Below are positions 1-5,455 of a stretch of 10,523 nucleotides of DNA, in pieces. Location of the stretch: positions 1 through 10,523 of the forward strand of contig JAVEDG010000116.1 in the NCBI GenBank assembly GCA_030841245.1, in the 5' to 3' direction. The position numbers and the translations under genes are program-made. The stretch is from Actinomycetota bacterium. Lineage in GTDB: Bacteria; Actinomycetota; Actinomycetes; JACCUZ01. Position 1 is the first letter of the stretch. Every line of letters begins with the position of its first letter. The notes under the pieces were generated by a model that was not told the DNA's origin, searched no databases, and saw nothing but the letters and a program-made list of their open reading frames with translations.

Positions 1-294
1 GTCGCCAACGCCCGCGCGGTGCTGGACCTCGAGGACGGGCTGGAGGCACTGCTGTGGTCGTTCGCGCCGGCCCGGCACCGGGCGCCCCGGACCACGGCCG
101 ACATCCCGTCGACCAGCCCGGAGTCCACCGCGATGGCCAAGGAGCTCAAGCGGCGCGGCTTCCGTTTCGTCGGGCCCACCACGGCGTACGCCTTGATGCA
201 GGCGACCGGCATGGTCAACGACCACCTGGTCCGGTGTGCGTTCCGCGCTCCCGGACCCCCAGCTCCGGTGATCGTGAAGGATCCCCCCTCATAG
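1..294 (+). CDS. tag: DNA-3-methyladenine glycosylase I, C-terminal part (5' end outside window)
   Basis: Base-excision repair enzyme that removes 3-methyladenine from alkylated DNA in the cytoplasm. The open frame enters from base 1 and ends at TAG 292-294, giving 97 visible residues. The segment with KELKRRGFRFVGPTTAYALM followed by QATGMVNDHLVRC is the characteristic C-terminal part of the Tag family. The His (codon 223-225) and Cys (codon 235-237), spaced H-x3-C, match the two C-terminal ligands of the family's zinc site (His175 and Cys179 in E. coli Tag, from memory). The N-terminal half is missing only because the window starts inside the gene. The last residues, VIVKDPPS, are encoded by the left arm and loop of an inverted repeat, so the tail is probably a by-product of the terminator and not functional. 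Family call is firm; the rest of the gene cannot be judged. Confidence 0.93.
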   Translation, partial: VANARAVLDLEDGLEALLWSFAPARHRAPRTTADIPSTSPESTAMAKELKRRGFRFVGPTTAYALMQATGMVNDHLVRCAFRAPGPPAPVIVKDPPS

Positions 295-318
295 CGGACC
301 GGGATCCTTCACGATCAC
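268..318. terminator. Perfect 18-bp inverted repeat, likely bidirectional terminator
   Basis: Arms 268-285 (GTGATCGTGAAGGATCCC) and 301-318 are exact reverse complements, separated by a 15-nt loop. The tag stop codon lies in the loop, and the converging enoyl-CoA hydratase gene stops 16 nt beyond the right arm. A hairpin between two convergent genes is best read as a terminator for both. No U-tract follows on either side, which is common in high-GC actinobacteria. It could also be a copy of a dispersed palindromic repeat family. Confidence 0.75.
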
Positions 319-333
319 GGGAACTGCCTCAGG

Positions 334-1155
334 TCAGCGGCCCTCGAACCTCGGACGTTCCTTGGTTAGGAAGCTCGCGACGGCGTTGCGGTGGTCCTCG
401 GTTGACCCGGTCAGCGCCATCATCTCGCCCTCGAAGGCCAGGGACTCGTCCAGGCCGTGACCGACGGAGAAGGCCACGGACCGGCGGATGGCGCCGTAGG
501 CGACGGTGGGTCCGGCGGCCAGCTCCGCCGCGAGCGCCGCGGCCGTGCCCTCGACCGCGGACGCAGGCACCACCTGGCTGGCCAGGCCGAGCTCCAGCAG
601 CTGGTCGGCCGGGATCGTCGACGGCCGCAGCAGCAGCTCCTTGGCCCGGGCCGGCCCGACCAGGCGCGGCAGCGACCACGACGCGCCGGAGTCGGCCGAC
701 AACCCGACCGCGGCGAAGGCCATGTTGAAGCCCGCGGTGTCGGCGACGATCCGGAAGTCGCAGGCCAGGGCGAACGCCGCGCCCGCGCCCGCGGCGACGC
801 CGTTGACGGCTGCCACCACGGGCTTGGGCATCGTCATGAGCATCGTGGCGATCGGCGTGTAGTGCTCCGGCACGGTGCGCCACACCGCCTCGACGTCCCC
901 CTGCAGGTTGCGGGCGTGCTCGGCGAGGTCCTGCCCGACGCAGAACGCACGCCCGGAGCCGGTGAGCACCACGGCCCGGACCGCCGGGTCCCCGGCCAGC
1001 TCGCGCAGACCGTCCCGCAGCGCGGTCTTGGTCGACGTGTCCAGGGCGTTCATCGCGTCGGGCCGGTTCAGGGTCACCGTGGCCACGGCACCGGACCGCT
1101 CGACGCGGACCGGCGCCGGGTCGGGGGTCGTCGCGGGGTCGATCGGGTCCGGCAC
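334..1155 (-). CDS. Enoyl-CoA hydratase/isomerase family protein, PaaG-like
   Basis: A crotonase-fold enzyme of 273 residues, the usual size. It would hydrate or isomerise an acyl-CoA thioester in the cytoplasm. Oxyanion-hole segments are GRAFCVGQDL (residues 69-77 region) and the GVAAGAGAA stretch (about 119-127). The two catalytic Glu residues of classical enoyl-CoA hydratase appear replaced, while an Asp in LSADSGASW (D155) is kept. This is the pattern of PaaG, the ring-epoxide (oxepin-forming) isomerase of phenylacetate breakdown, where the equivalent Asp is catalytic. Substrate is inferred only. The start is GTG at 1155, chosen for its upstream GAGGAG at about 7 nt; an open extension back to 1368 overlaps paaX and is rejected. 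It lies 50 bp downstream of the paaX gene on the same strand, so co-transcription and control by that repressor are likely. It converges on tag. Confidence 0.88.
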   Translation of the reverse strand: MPDPIDPATTPDPAPVRVERSGAVATVTLNRPDAMNALDTSTKTALRDGLRELAGDPAVRAVVLTGSGRAFCVGQDLAEHARNLQGDVEAVWRTVPEHYTPIATMLMTMPKPVVAAVNGVAAGAGAAFALACDFRIVADTAGFNMAFAAVGLSADSGASWSLPRLVGPARAKELLLRPSTIPADQLLELGLASQVVPASAVEGTAAALAAELAAGPTVAYGAIRRSVAFSVGHGLDESLAFEGEMMALTGSTEDHRNAVASFLTKERPRFEGR

Positions 1156-1163
1156 CGGGTCTC

Positions 1164-1194
1164 CTCGCTCTCGTTGCCCTGGTTGCTCTCGCTC
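1164..1194. repeat. 13-nt mirror repeat in the paaX to enoyl-CoA hydratase gap
   Basis: On the plus strand CTCGCTCTCGTTG (1164-1176) is followed, after a 5-nt spacer, by the same bases in reversed order (1182-1194). This is mirror symmetry, not an inverted repeat, so it cannot form a hairpin. It sits in the 50-bp space between the two minus-strand genes and its edge abuts the hydratase ribosome-binding site. The minus strand of the element is purine-rich. No function is known to me; it may be chance in a compositionally skewed stretch. Confidence 0.5.
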
Positions 1195-1205
1195 TTCAGG
1201 TGGGC

Positions 1206-1994
1206 TCAGGTCGGGTCGGGTGACAGGCAGCTGTCCACGAACCGAGCGGCGCCGGGGAGCAGCCGCTGGCTCTCGCTGTCGAAGAAGTCCGCGGCCTTCT
1301 CGCCTGGCCAGCCGTCGGGCAGCAGCGGGCGCGGCAGCCCGGGATCGAGGAAGAGGAACTTGCGCCACTCGTGGACCAGCCGCGAGCGGGCGGCGAACGC
1401 CTGTTCGTCAGAGGACTCGGGGCCGGCCTCGTCGGCTATCAGCCGTGCATCCTCGAGCCAGCGCGTGTACGACCGGGCCAGTGCCTCCAGGTCCCAGGCC
1501 CGGCGGACGAGTCCCAGGGTGTCGCCGTCGTGGCGCGCGGTGAAGCGCTCGGCCCGGACCGCCTCGGCCTCCAGCAGGGCGTCGACCTCCTCGGAGGCGT
1601 GCGGCCCGATCCACGTGGCGTCGTCGAGCTGGGCGTACCCGAGGAAGGTCAGTCCGCCACGGAGCCGTTCGCGCCGGGTCCGCTCGGCCGCCGGCGTGGT
1701 CACCACGAGATACCAGGTCCCGTCCCACTCCCGCCGGCCGGTGCGGTAGATCCGTGCCGAGGCCTCGTCCAGCCTGCGGACCGCCCGGGGGGTGAGGGCG
1801 TAGCCCGCGCCCTCGGACAGCCGGACCGGCTCCAGCCAGTTCTGGCGCACCATGCGGGACACGGCGGTGCGAACGGCGGGGGCCGCGACTCCCAGGGGGG
1901 CCAGCAGCCGGAGCAGAGCGGCGACCGGAGCCCGGCCCCCGCGTGCTCGCAGGTGGTCGCCGAAGAGGTCGAACAAGGCGGATCGCGCGTTCAC
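1206..1994 (-). CDS. paaX: PaaX-family transcriptional repressor
   Basis: A cytoplasmic DNA-binding protein of 262 residues related to PaaX, which represses phenylacetate genes until phenylacetyl-CoA binds. The opening VNARSALFDLFGDHLRARGG is typical of actinobacterial PaaX proteins. The winged helix-turn-helix follows (about 36-75, with APAVRTAVSRMVRQNWLEP). The central PaaX region contains WDGTWYLV and the C-terminal region RLVHEWRKFLFLDPGLP, both family-like. Start is GTG at 1994; the Shine-Dalgarno is weak and a CTG three codons upstream is an alternative. It is the first gene of a minus-strand pair with the PaaG-like enzyme and diverges from the DUF3117 gene across 182 bp containing dyads. 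Its real ligand may be another aryl- or acyl-CoA because no paaABCDE or paaK genes are visible. The symbol reflects the family, not proven function. Confidence 0.87.
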   Translation of the reverse strand: MNARSALFDLFGDHLRARGGRAPVAALLRLLAPLGVAAPAVRTAVSRMVRQNWLEPVRLSEGAGYALTPRAVRRLDEASARIYRTGRREWDGTWYLVVTTPAAERTRRERLRGGLTFLGYAQLDDATWIGPHASEEVDALLEAEAVRAERFTARHDGDTLGLVRRAWDLEALARSYTRWLEDARLIADEAGPESSDEQAFAARSRLVHEWRKFLFLDPGLPRPLLPDGWPGEKAADFFDSESQRLLPGAARFVDSCLSPDPT

Positions 1995-2064
1995 GACGGT
2001 CAGTCTCTCGTGTAGGGAGGGGGCCCTGGCGACCGGTCCGTTTCGCCGCGCGAGCCTCAAGCGG

Positions 2065-2099
2065 GATAATGCCGTCAACACACACGTCGTGTCGACGGC
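2065..2099. promoter_or_regulatory. Candidate divergent promoter/operator between paaX and the DUF3117 gene
   Basis: On the minus strand TCGACA (2095-2090) and CATTAT (2071-2066) are spaced by 18 nt and could be the paaX promoter, giving a leader of about 60 nt. On the plus strand GATAAT (2065-2070) is a good -10 for the DUF3117 gene, although no convincing -35 precedes it. Between the minus-strand elements lies the dyad ACACG-T-CGTGT (2082-2092), flanked by GCCGTC (2071-2076) and GACGGC (2094-2099). A repressor bound there would block paaX transcription, as expected for autoregulation. The dyad does not match the E. coli PaaX site as I remember it, so the binding protein is inferred. Confidence 0.4.
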
Positions 2100-2144
2100 C
2101 CGGGGCGTGCACGCGCCCCTGCCCGCGGCTGGTCCGGGGGGCCT

Positions 2145-2159
2145 CGTCACGGCGTGACG
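2145..2159. promoter_or_regulatory. Short dyad in the leader of the DUF3117 gene
   Basis: CGTCAC-GGC-GTGACG is a perfect 6-bp inverted repeat 17 nt before the DUF3117 start codon, just upstream of its ribosome-binding site (AAGGGAG, 2165-2171). A second GC stem, GGGGCG (2102-2107) with CGCCCC (2114-2119), lies further upstream. Either could be an operator or leader hairpins that tune translation. The elements are visible; the roles are not. Confidence 0.35.
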
Positions 2160-2176
2160 TAGCGAAGGGAGCGAGC

Positions 2177-2344
2177 ATGGCGGCCATGAAGCCGCGGACG
2201 GGCGACGGTCCGCTCGAGGTCACCAAGGAGGGGCGGGGCATCGTCATGCGCGTTCCACTCGAAGGTGGCGGGCGACTCGTCGTGGAGCTGTCGGCCGACG
2301 AAGCCAACGGGCTCGGAGATGCATTGAAAGCTGCTGCCGGCTGA
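2177..2344 (+). CDS. DUF3117 family small conserved actinobacterial protein
   Basis: A 55-residue protein opening MAAMKPRTGDGPLEVTKEGR and continuing with GIVMRVPLEGGGRLVVEL and a short C-terminal helix around LSADEANGLGDALKAA. Sequence and length match the DUF3117 family, which is nearly invariant in actinobacteria and has no established function; Rv1211 beside tagA in M. tuberculosis is the homologue as I recall. No membrane segment or signal peptide is visible; the beta-strand-rich core suggests a small cytoplasmic protein. The ATG at 2177 is supported by AAGGGAG (2165-2171) and by exact agreement with the family's N-terminus. The longer open frame reaching back to 1943 is upstream non-coding sequence. 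The gene is probably monocistronic, between a divergent control region and a strong hairpin at 2365-2400. Confidence 0.9.
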   Translation: MAAMKPRTGDGPLEVTKEGRGIVMRVPLEGGGRLVVELSADEANGLGDALKAAAG

Positions 2345-2364
2345 TCCCACCCGGTGGCGTTCCA

Positions 2365-2400
2365 GACCGGCCTCGGTCCGCCTGCGGACCGGGGCCGGTC
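2365..2400 (+). terminator. Strong GC hairpin after the DUF3117 gene
   Basis: Arm 2365-2380 pairs with 2385-2400 over 16 bp with one G-U wobble and a 4-nt loop. It begins 20 nt after the DUF3117 stop codon. There is no U-run, so it is a GC-only terminator or transcription barrier. The tandem repeat begins immediately after it. Confidence 0.7.
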
Positions 2401-2461
2401 GTCGTCCCACCACCACGTCGTCCCACCACCACGTCGTCCCACCACCACGTGGTCCCACCAC
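2401..2461. repeat. 16-bp tandem repeat, three exact copies plus a partial fourth
   Basis: The unit GTCGTCCCACCACCAC occurs at 2401-2416, 2417-2432 and 2433-2448; a fourth, variant partial copy GTGGTCCCACCAC covers 2449-2461. The last junction creates the palindrome ACCACGTGGT (2444-2453). The array fills the space between the hairpin at 2365-2400 and the pepA ribosome-binding site (AAGGAG, 2474-2479). It may be a multi-copy protein-binding site, a leader element, or a slippage-prone satellite. No recognisable -10 box is present in it. Confidence 0.9.
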
Positions 2462-2485
2462 GGGCCCGCAGCGAAGGAGACCACC

Positions 2486-3976
2486 GTGGCGTTGCCCCCG
2501 ATCGCGCTGACCTCGGCGCGCTGGCCGGACGCGATCGACGCCGCGGATGCCGCAGCCGTGGGAATCCGCACGACCGACGGTCGGGCGGACCCGGGGCCGG
2601 CGCTGGCGCTGCTCGAGCGCAAGCTCGGGGTCGATCTGCGGGCCGCCCTCGACGATGCCGCGTCGGCGGGCAAGCCGGGCGAGATCGTCCAGGTTCCCGT
2701 CGCTGTCGGCTCGCTGCGTCAGGTGCTGCTGGTGGGCGTCGGCGACGGGAGCGTCGTCGCTCTTCGCCGGGCCGGCGCCGCGCTGGCCCGGCGGGCCCGC
2801 GGCCGGTTGGTGACCGACACCGCGTCGGGCGCGGGCGCGGAGGCGCTGCGGGCCCACCTGGAAGGGCTCCTGCTCGCGTCGTACGCGTTCACGCGCAAGA
2901 GCAAGCCCTCGTCCGAGCGCCGCCTCCAGCGGGTCGATCTCGTGGGCGCCGGACGGCACGGCGAGCGCGTGGTGGGCCGGGCCAGGACGACAGCTGCTGC
3001 CGTGCACCTGGCCCGCGACCTGGCCAACACTCCCTCGAACGAGAAGGACCCGGCCTGGCTCGCTGCCCAGGCGCGTGCGGTCGCCCGCCGCAACGGGCTC
3101 GAGGTGCTCGTGCGGGACGAGCGCGCGTTGACCGCCGAGGGGTTCGGCGGAATCGTCGCGGTGGGGCGAGGGTCGAGCCGGCCACCCCGGTTGATCGAGC
3201 TGCGCTACACCCCGGACGACCCCGTCCCGCGGGCGCCTCGGGTCGTCCTCGTGGGCAAGGGGATCACGTTCGACTCGGGCGGGCTCTCGCTCAAGCCGCG
3301 CGAGGCGATGGTGCCCATGAAGACGGACATGGCCGCCGGCGGAGCGGTGATCGCGGTGCTCGGCGCCCTGCGGGACCTGGGGGTGCGGGTCCCGGTCACC
3401 GGGCTGGTCGCCGCAGCCGAGAACATGCCGGGGGCAGCGGCGACCCGGCCTGGGGACGTCATCAGGCACTACGGCGGGCGGACCGTCGAGGTGTTCAACA
3501 CCGACGCCGAGGGCCGGCTGGTGCTCGCCGACGCGCTCGCCTACGCCGACGCCCGGCTCGACCCGGACGTCCTGGTGGACATGGCGACCCTGACGGGTTC
3601 GGCGTCGGTCGGCCTCGGCCGCCGTCACGGAGCCCTCTACACGGCCGACGACGAGCTGGCCGCCCGACTTGTCGCGGCCGGTACGGCGAGCGGCGACCGG
3701 CTCTGGCGGATGCCGCTGGTCGAGGACTACCGGGCGGCGCTGGACTCGGACCTTGCCGACATGTCCAACATCTCGCGCGACCGGACGATCCAGGGCGGCT
3801 CGATCACCGCCGCGCTGTTCCTCCGGGAGTTCGCGGGCGGGCGCCGCTGGGCCCACCTCGACATCGCCGGGCCCGCCCGGGCCGAGGCGGCCGAGCACGA
3901 GGTGACCAAGGGCGCCACCGGGTTCGGCACCAGACTGCTGCTGCGCTGGCTAGAAGGCCTCTCCGCGATCCGCTGA
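2486..3976 (+). CDS. pepA: Leucyl aminopeptidase (M17 family)
   Basis: A cytoplasmic two-metal aminopeptidase of 496 residues, normal for the family, which removes N-terminal residues from peptides during protein turnover. The variable N-terminal domain covers about 1-170 and the catalytic domain about 175-490. All active-site residues are present at a constant offset from E. coli PepA: metal ligands K258, D263, D281, D340 and E342, and catalytic K270 and R344. They lie in GKGITFDSGGLSLKP, MKTDMAAGG and the signature NTDAEGRL. The start is GTG 2486, with AAGGAG (2474-2479) at 6 nt. An in-frame ATG at 2354 is rejected because it would translate the hairpin and the tandem repeat into a His/Pro-rich tail. 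No clear promoter lies between the hairpin and the start, so expression may depend on read-through or on the repeat. The gene ends 11 bp before the convergent methyltransferase stop. Confidence 0.95.
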   Translation: MALPPIALTSARWPDAIDAADAAAVGIRTTDGRADPGPALALLERKLGVDLRAALDDAASAGKPGEIVQVPVAVGSLRQVLLVGVGDGSVVALRRAGAALARRARGRLVTDTASGAGAEALRAHLEGLLLASYAFTRKSKPSSERRLQRVDLVGAGRHGERVVGRARTTAAAVHLARDLANTPSNEKDPAWLAAQARAVARRNGLEVLVRDERALTAEGFGGIVAVGRGSSRPPRLIELRYTPDDPVPRAPRVVLVGKGITFDSGGLSLKPREAMVPMKTDMAAGGAVIAVLGALRDLGVRVPVTGLVAAAENMPGAAATRPGDVIRHYGGRTVEVFNTDAEGRLVLADALAYADARLDPDVLVDMATLTGSASVGLGRRHGALYTADDELAARLVAAGTASGDRLWRMPLVEDYRAALDSDLADMSNISRDRTIQGGSITAALFLREFAGGRRWAHLDIAGPARAEAAEHEVTKGATGFGTRLLLRWLEGLSAIR

Positions 3977-3987
3977 CCGGCGTCGGT

Positions 3988-4650
3988 CTAGGGCCGGACG
4001 ACCGCCGCCAGCAGCCCGTCGCCGCAGGGCAGCAGGGCGGGCACCAGGCGCTCATCCTCCCGCATCGCCTTGCCCAGCTCGCGGATGCTCGTCGTCTCCT
4101 CGTCGCGCTGGGCCGGGTCCGCGACCCGGTCGTGCCACAGCGCATTGTCGAAGGCCACGACGCCGCCGGGGCGGAGCAGCCGCATGGCCTGCTCGAGGTA
4201 CCCGGCGTACTCCGTCTTGTCGGCGTCGCAGAACACCATGTCGTAGGCACCGTCGCTGAGCCGGGGCAGCACCTCGAGCGCCTGGCCGGAGATCAGCCGC
4301 ACCCGGTTGCCGGCCACACCCGCCGCGGCGAAGGTCTCCCGGGCCGCGCGGTGGTGCTCCGGCTCCACGTCGATCGTCGTGAGCACCCCGTCCGGCCGCA
4401 TCCCGCGCAGCAGCCACATCGAGCCGACCCCGGCGCCCGTGCCGATCTCGACCACCGACCGGGCTGCCACTGCCGCCGCGAGCAGACGGAGCGCGGCGCC
4501 GCCACCGGGCAGGACGGGCACGCAGCCGAGCTCCTCGCCCTTGGCGCGGGCCGTAGTGATGACCTCGTCCTCGGCGAGGAACTGCTCGGCGTAGGTCCAG
4601 CTGGGGTTCGCGCTGATGGCTGCCTCCCGGCGGAAGGACGGGTCTCGCAC
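3988..4650 (-). CDS. SAM-dependent O-methyltransferase, family 3 (catechol OMT-like)
   Basis: A cytoplasmic methyltransferase of 220 residues. The SAM-binding motif I is VVEIGTGAGVGSMWLL (about 66-81), the acidic residue after strand 2 is in TTIDVEPEH (D94), and CDADK (141-145) matches the metal and substrate motif of class-I cation-dependent O-methyltransferases. It resembles M. tuberculosis Rv1220c, also divergent from sigE, but retains the Asp-Lys motif. The substrate is unknown. The start is uncertain: GTG at 4650 has no good ribosome-binding site, whereas a GGGAGG (4628-4623) sits 5 nt before an ATC codon at 4617, which would give a 209-residue protein beginning at the family-like ISANPSWTYAEQF. 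A weak -10, TAGGCT (4679-4674), lies upstream. The gene converges with pepA and diverges from sigE, so it shares a control region with the stress operon. Confidence 0.9.
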   Translation of the reverse strand: MRDPSFRREAAISANPSWTYAEQFLAEDEVITTARAKGEELGCVPVLPGGGAALRLLAAAVAARSVVEIGTGAGVGSMWLLRGMRPDGVLTTIDVEPEHHRAARETFAAAGVAGNRVRLISGQALEVLPRLSDGAYDMVFCDADKTEYAGYLEQAMRLLRPGGVVAFDNALWHDRVADPAQRDEETTSIRELGKAMREDERLVPALLPCGDGLLAAVVRP

Positions 4651-4703
4651 CGACGGCCGACGGTGCTCGGGGGAGCCTAGCGGCACCCGGGCGGACCCCC
4701 TGC

Positions 4704-4729
4704 GGAACTCCCAGGAAGGCCAGGTCGTT
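4704..4729 (+). promoter_or_regulatory. Candidate ECF promoter P1 of sigE (GGAAC-N17-CGTT)
   Basis: GGAAC (4704-4708) and CGTT (4726-4729) are separated by 17 nt, the arrangement recognised by SigE/RpoE-type ECF sigma factors. It lies 60 bp before the sigE ATG and would support autoregulation. Both motifs are visible; recognition by SigE is inferred. Confidence 0.6.
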
Positions 4730-4733
4730 CGTC

Positions 4734-4761
4734 GGGAACAGGGCTGCGTTGCGCCCAGGTT
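4734..4761 (+). promoter_or_regulatory. Candidate ECF promoter P2 of sigE (SigH/SigR-like)
   Basis: GGGAACA (4734-4740) matches the SigH/SigR -35 consensus GGGAAY, and GTT at 4759-4761 lies 19 nt after GGAAC. Transcription would begin near 4770, just before the ATG at 4790. M. tuberculosis sigE is known to have a SigH-dependent promoter, so oxidative or thiol stress could feed into this locus. The -10 is weaker than that of P1. Confidence 0.45.
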
Positions 4762-4789
4762 GAGATCTGCGAGAGGAAGTCGAGGCACC

Positions 4790-5455
4790 ATGGGTGCTGT
4801 CGCCGTACTGAGCCCGGGAGGAGTCGCCGTGGTGGACGTGCCGCGCCGTTCCGCCAGGCCGGACGACGCGCCCCTCCAGCACGCGGCAGAACCGGTCGTC
4901 GCGGCGGCGACGGCGGCCGCTTGGACCCCCCCGAGCTGGGACGAGGTGGTGCGCACCCACTCGGCACGCGTCTACCGGCTGGCCTACCGCCTCACCGGCA
5001 ACGCGCACGAGGCCGAGGACCTGACCCAGGACGTGTTCGTCCGGGTCTTCCGCTCCCTGTCCAGCTACACGCCCGGCACGTTCGAGGGCTGGCTGCACCG
5101 GATCACGACCAACCTGTTCCTCGACCAGGTCCGCCGCAAGCAGCGGATCCGCTTCGACGCACTGCCCGACGACGCCGGTGACCGGCTCGCGGGTCGCGAA
5201 CGTACGCCCGCCCAGGTGTACGACGACGAGCACTTCGACCCCGACGTCCAGAGCGCGCTGGACATGCTGTCGCCGGACTTCCGGGCGGCCGTGGTGCTCT
5301 GTGACATCGAAGGCCTCTCCTACGAGGAGGTCGCCGCGACCCTGGGCATCAAGCTGGGTACGGTCCGCAGCCGGATCCACCGTGGCCGGGCCCAGCTGCG
5401 CGCGGCCCTGGCGCACCGGGCCCCGCGCGGCAGGGCCCCGGAGGTGAGCCCATGA
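4790..5455 (+). CDS. sigE: ECF RNA polymerase sigma factor, SigE-type
   Basis: An extracytoplasmic-function sigma factor of 221 residues that directs RNA polymerase to envelope-stress promoters. Region sigma2 covers about 51-118, with RVYRLAYRLTGNAHEAEDLT and the -10-binding GTFEGWLHRITTNLFLD. Region sigma4 covers about 153-205, with DFRAAVVLCDIEGLSYEE and the helix-turn-helix GIKLGTVRSRIHRGR. These closely match M. tuberculosis SigE. The N-terminal 45 residues are variable and Ala-rich. Two starts are credible: ATG 4790 with GAGG at 4 nt, and GTG 4829 with a much stronger GGGAGGAG (4816-4823) at 5 nt, giving a 208-residue form; mycobacterial SigE also uses alternative starts. The stop codon overlaps the rseA ATG (ATGA, 5452-5455), so sigma and anti-sigma are likely made by coupled translation. 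Two ECF-like promoters upstream suggest autoregulation and control by another ECF factor. Confidence 0.94.
   Translation: MGAVAVLSPGGVAVVDVPRRSARPDDAPLQHAAEPVVAAATAAAWTPPSWDEVVRTHSARVYRLAYRLTGNAHEAEDLTQDVFVRVFRSLSSYTPGTFEGWLHRITTNLFLDQVRRKQRIRFDALPDDAGDRLAGRERTPAQVYDDEHFDPDVQSALDMLSPDFRAAVVLCDIEGLSYEEVAATLGIKLGTVRSRIHRGRAQLRAALAHRAPRGRAPEVSP

Noticed and set aside
2401..2461. Possible CRISPR array
   Set aside because: The units are only 16 bp, directly abutting with no spacers, and no cas genes are present; it is a simple tandem repeat.
2354..2485. Upstream ATG for pepA adding 44 residues
   Set aside because: It would translate the hairpin and the tandem repeat and lacks a ribosome-binding site, while GTG 2486 has AAGGAG at the right distance.
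2147..3898. 583-codon minus-strand open frame opposite the DUF3117 gene and pepA
   Set aside because: It is antisense to an aminopeptidase with all active-site residues, crosses hairpin and repeat, and its translation is low-complexity Arg/Gly/Pro with no family likeness; a high-GC shadow.
3971..3990. Hairpin GACCG-GCGT-CGGTC as a terminator between pepA and the methyltransferase
   Set aside because: The stem is only 5 bp with no U-run; too common in DNA of this composition to call.
2449..4680. 743-codon plus-strand open frame across pepA and the methyltransferase
   Set aside because: It runs in an alternate frame over pepA and antisense over the methyltransferase; Arg/Gly/Ala-rich composition without domains.
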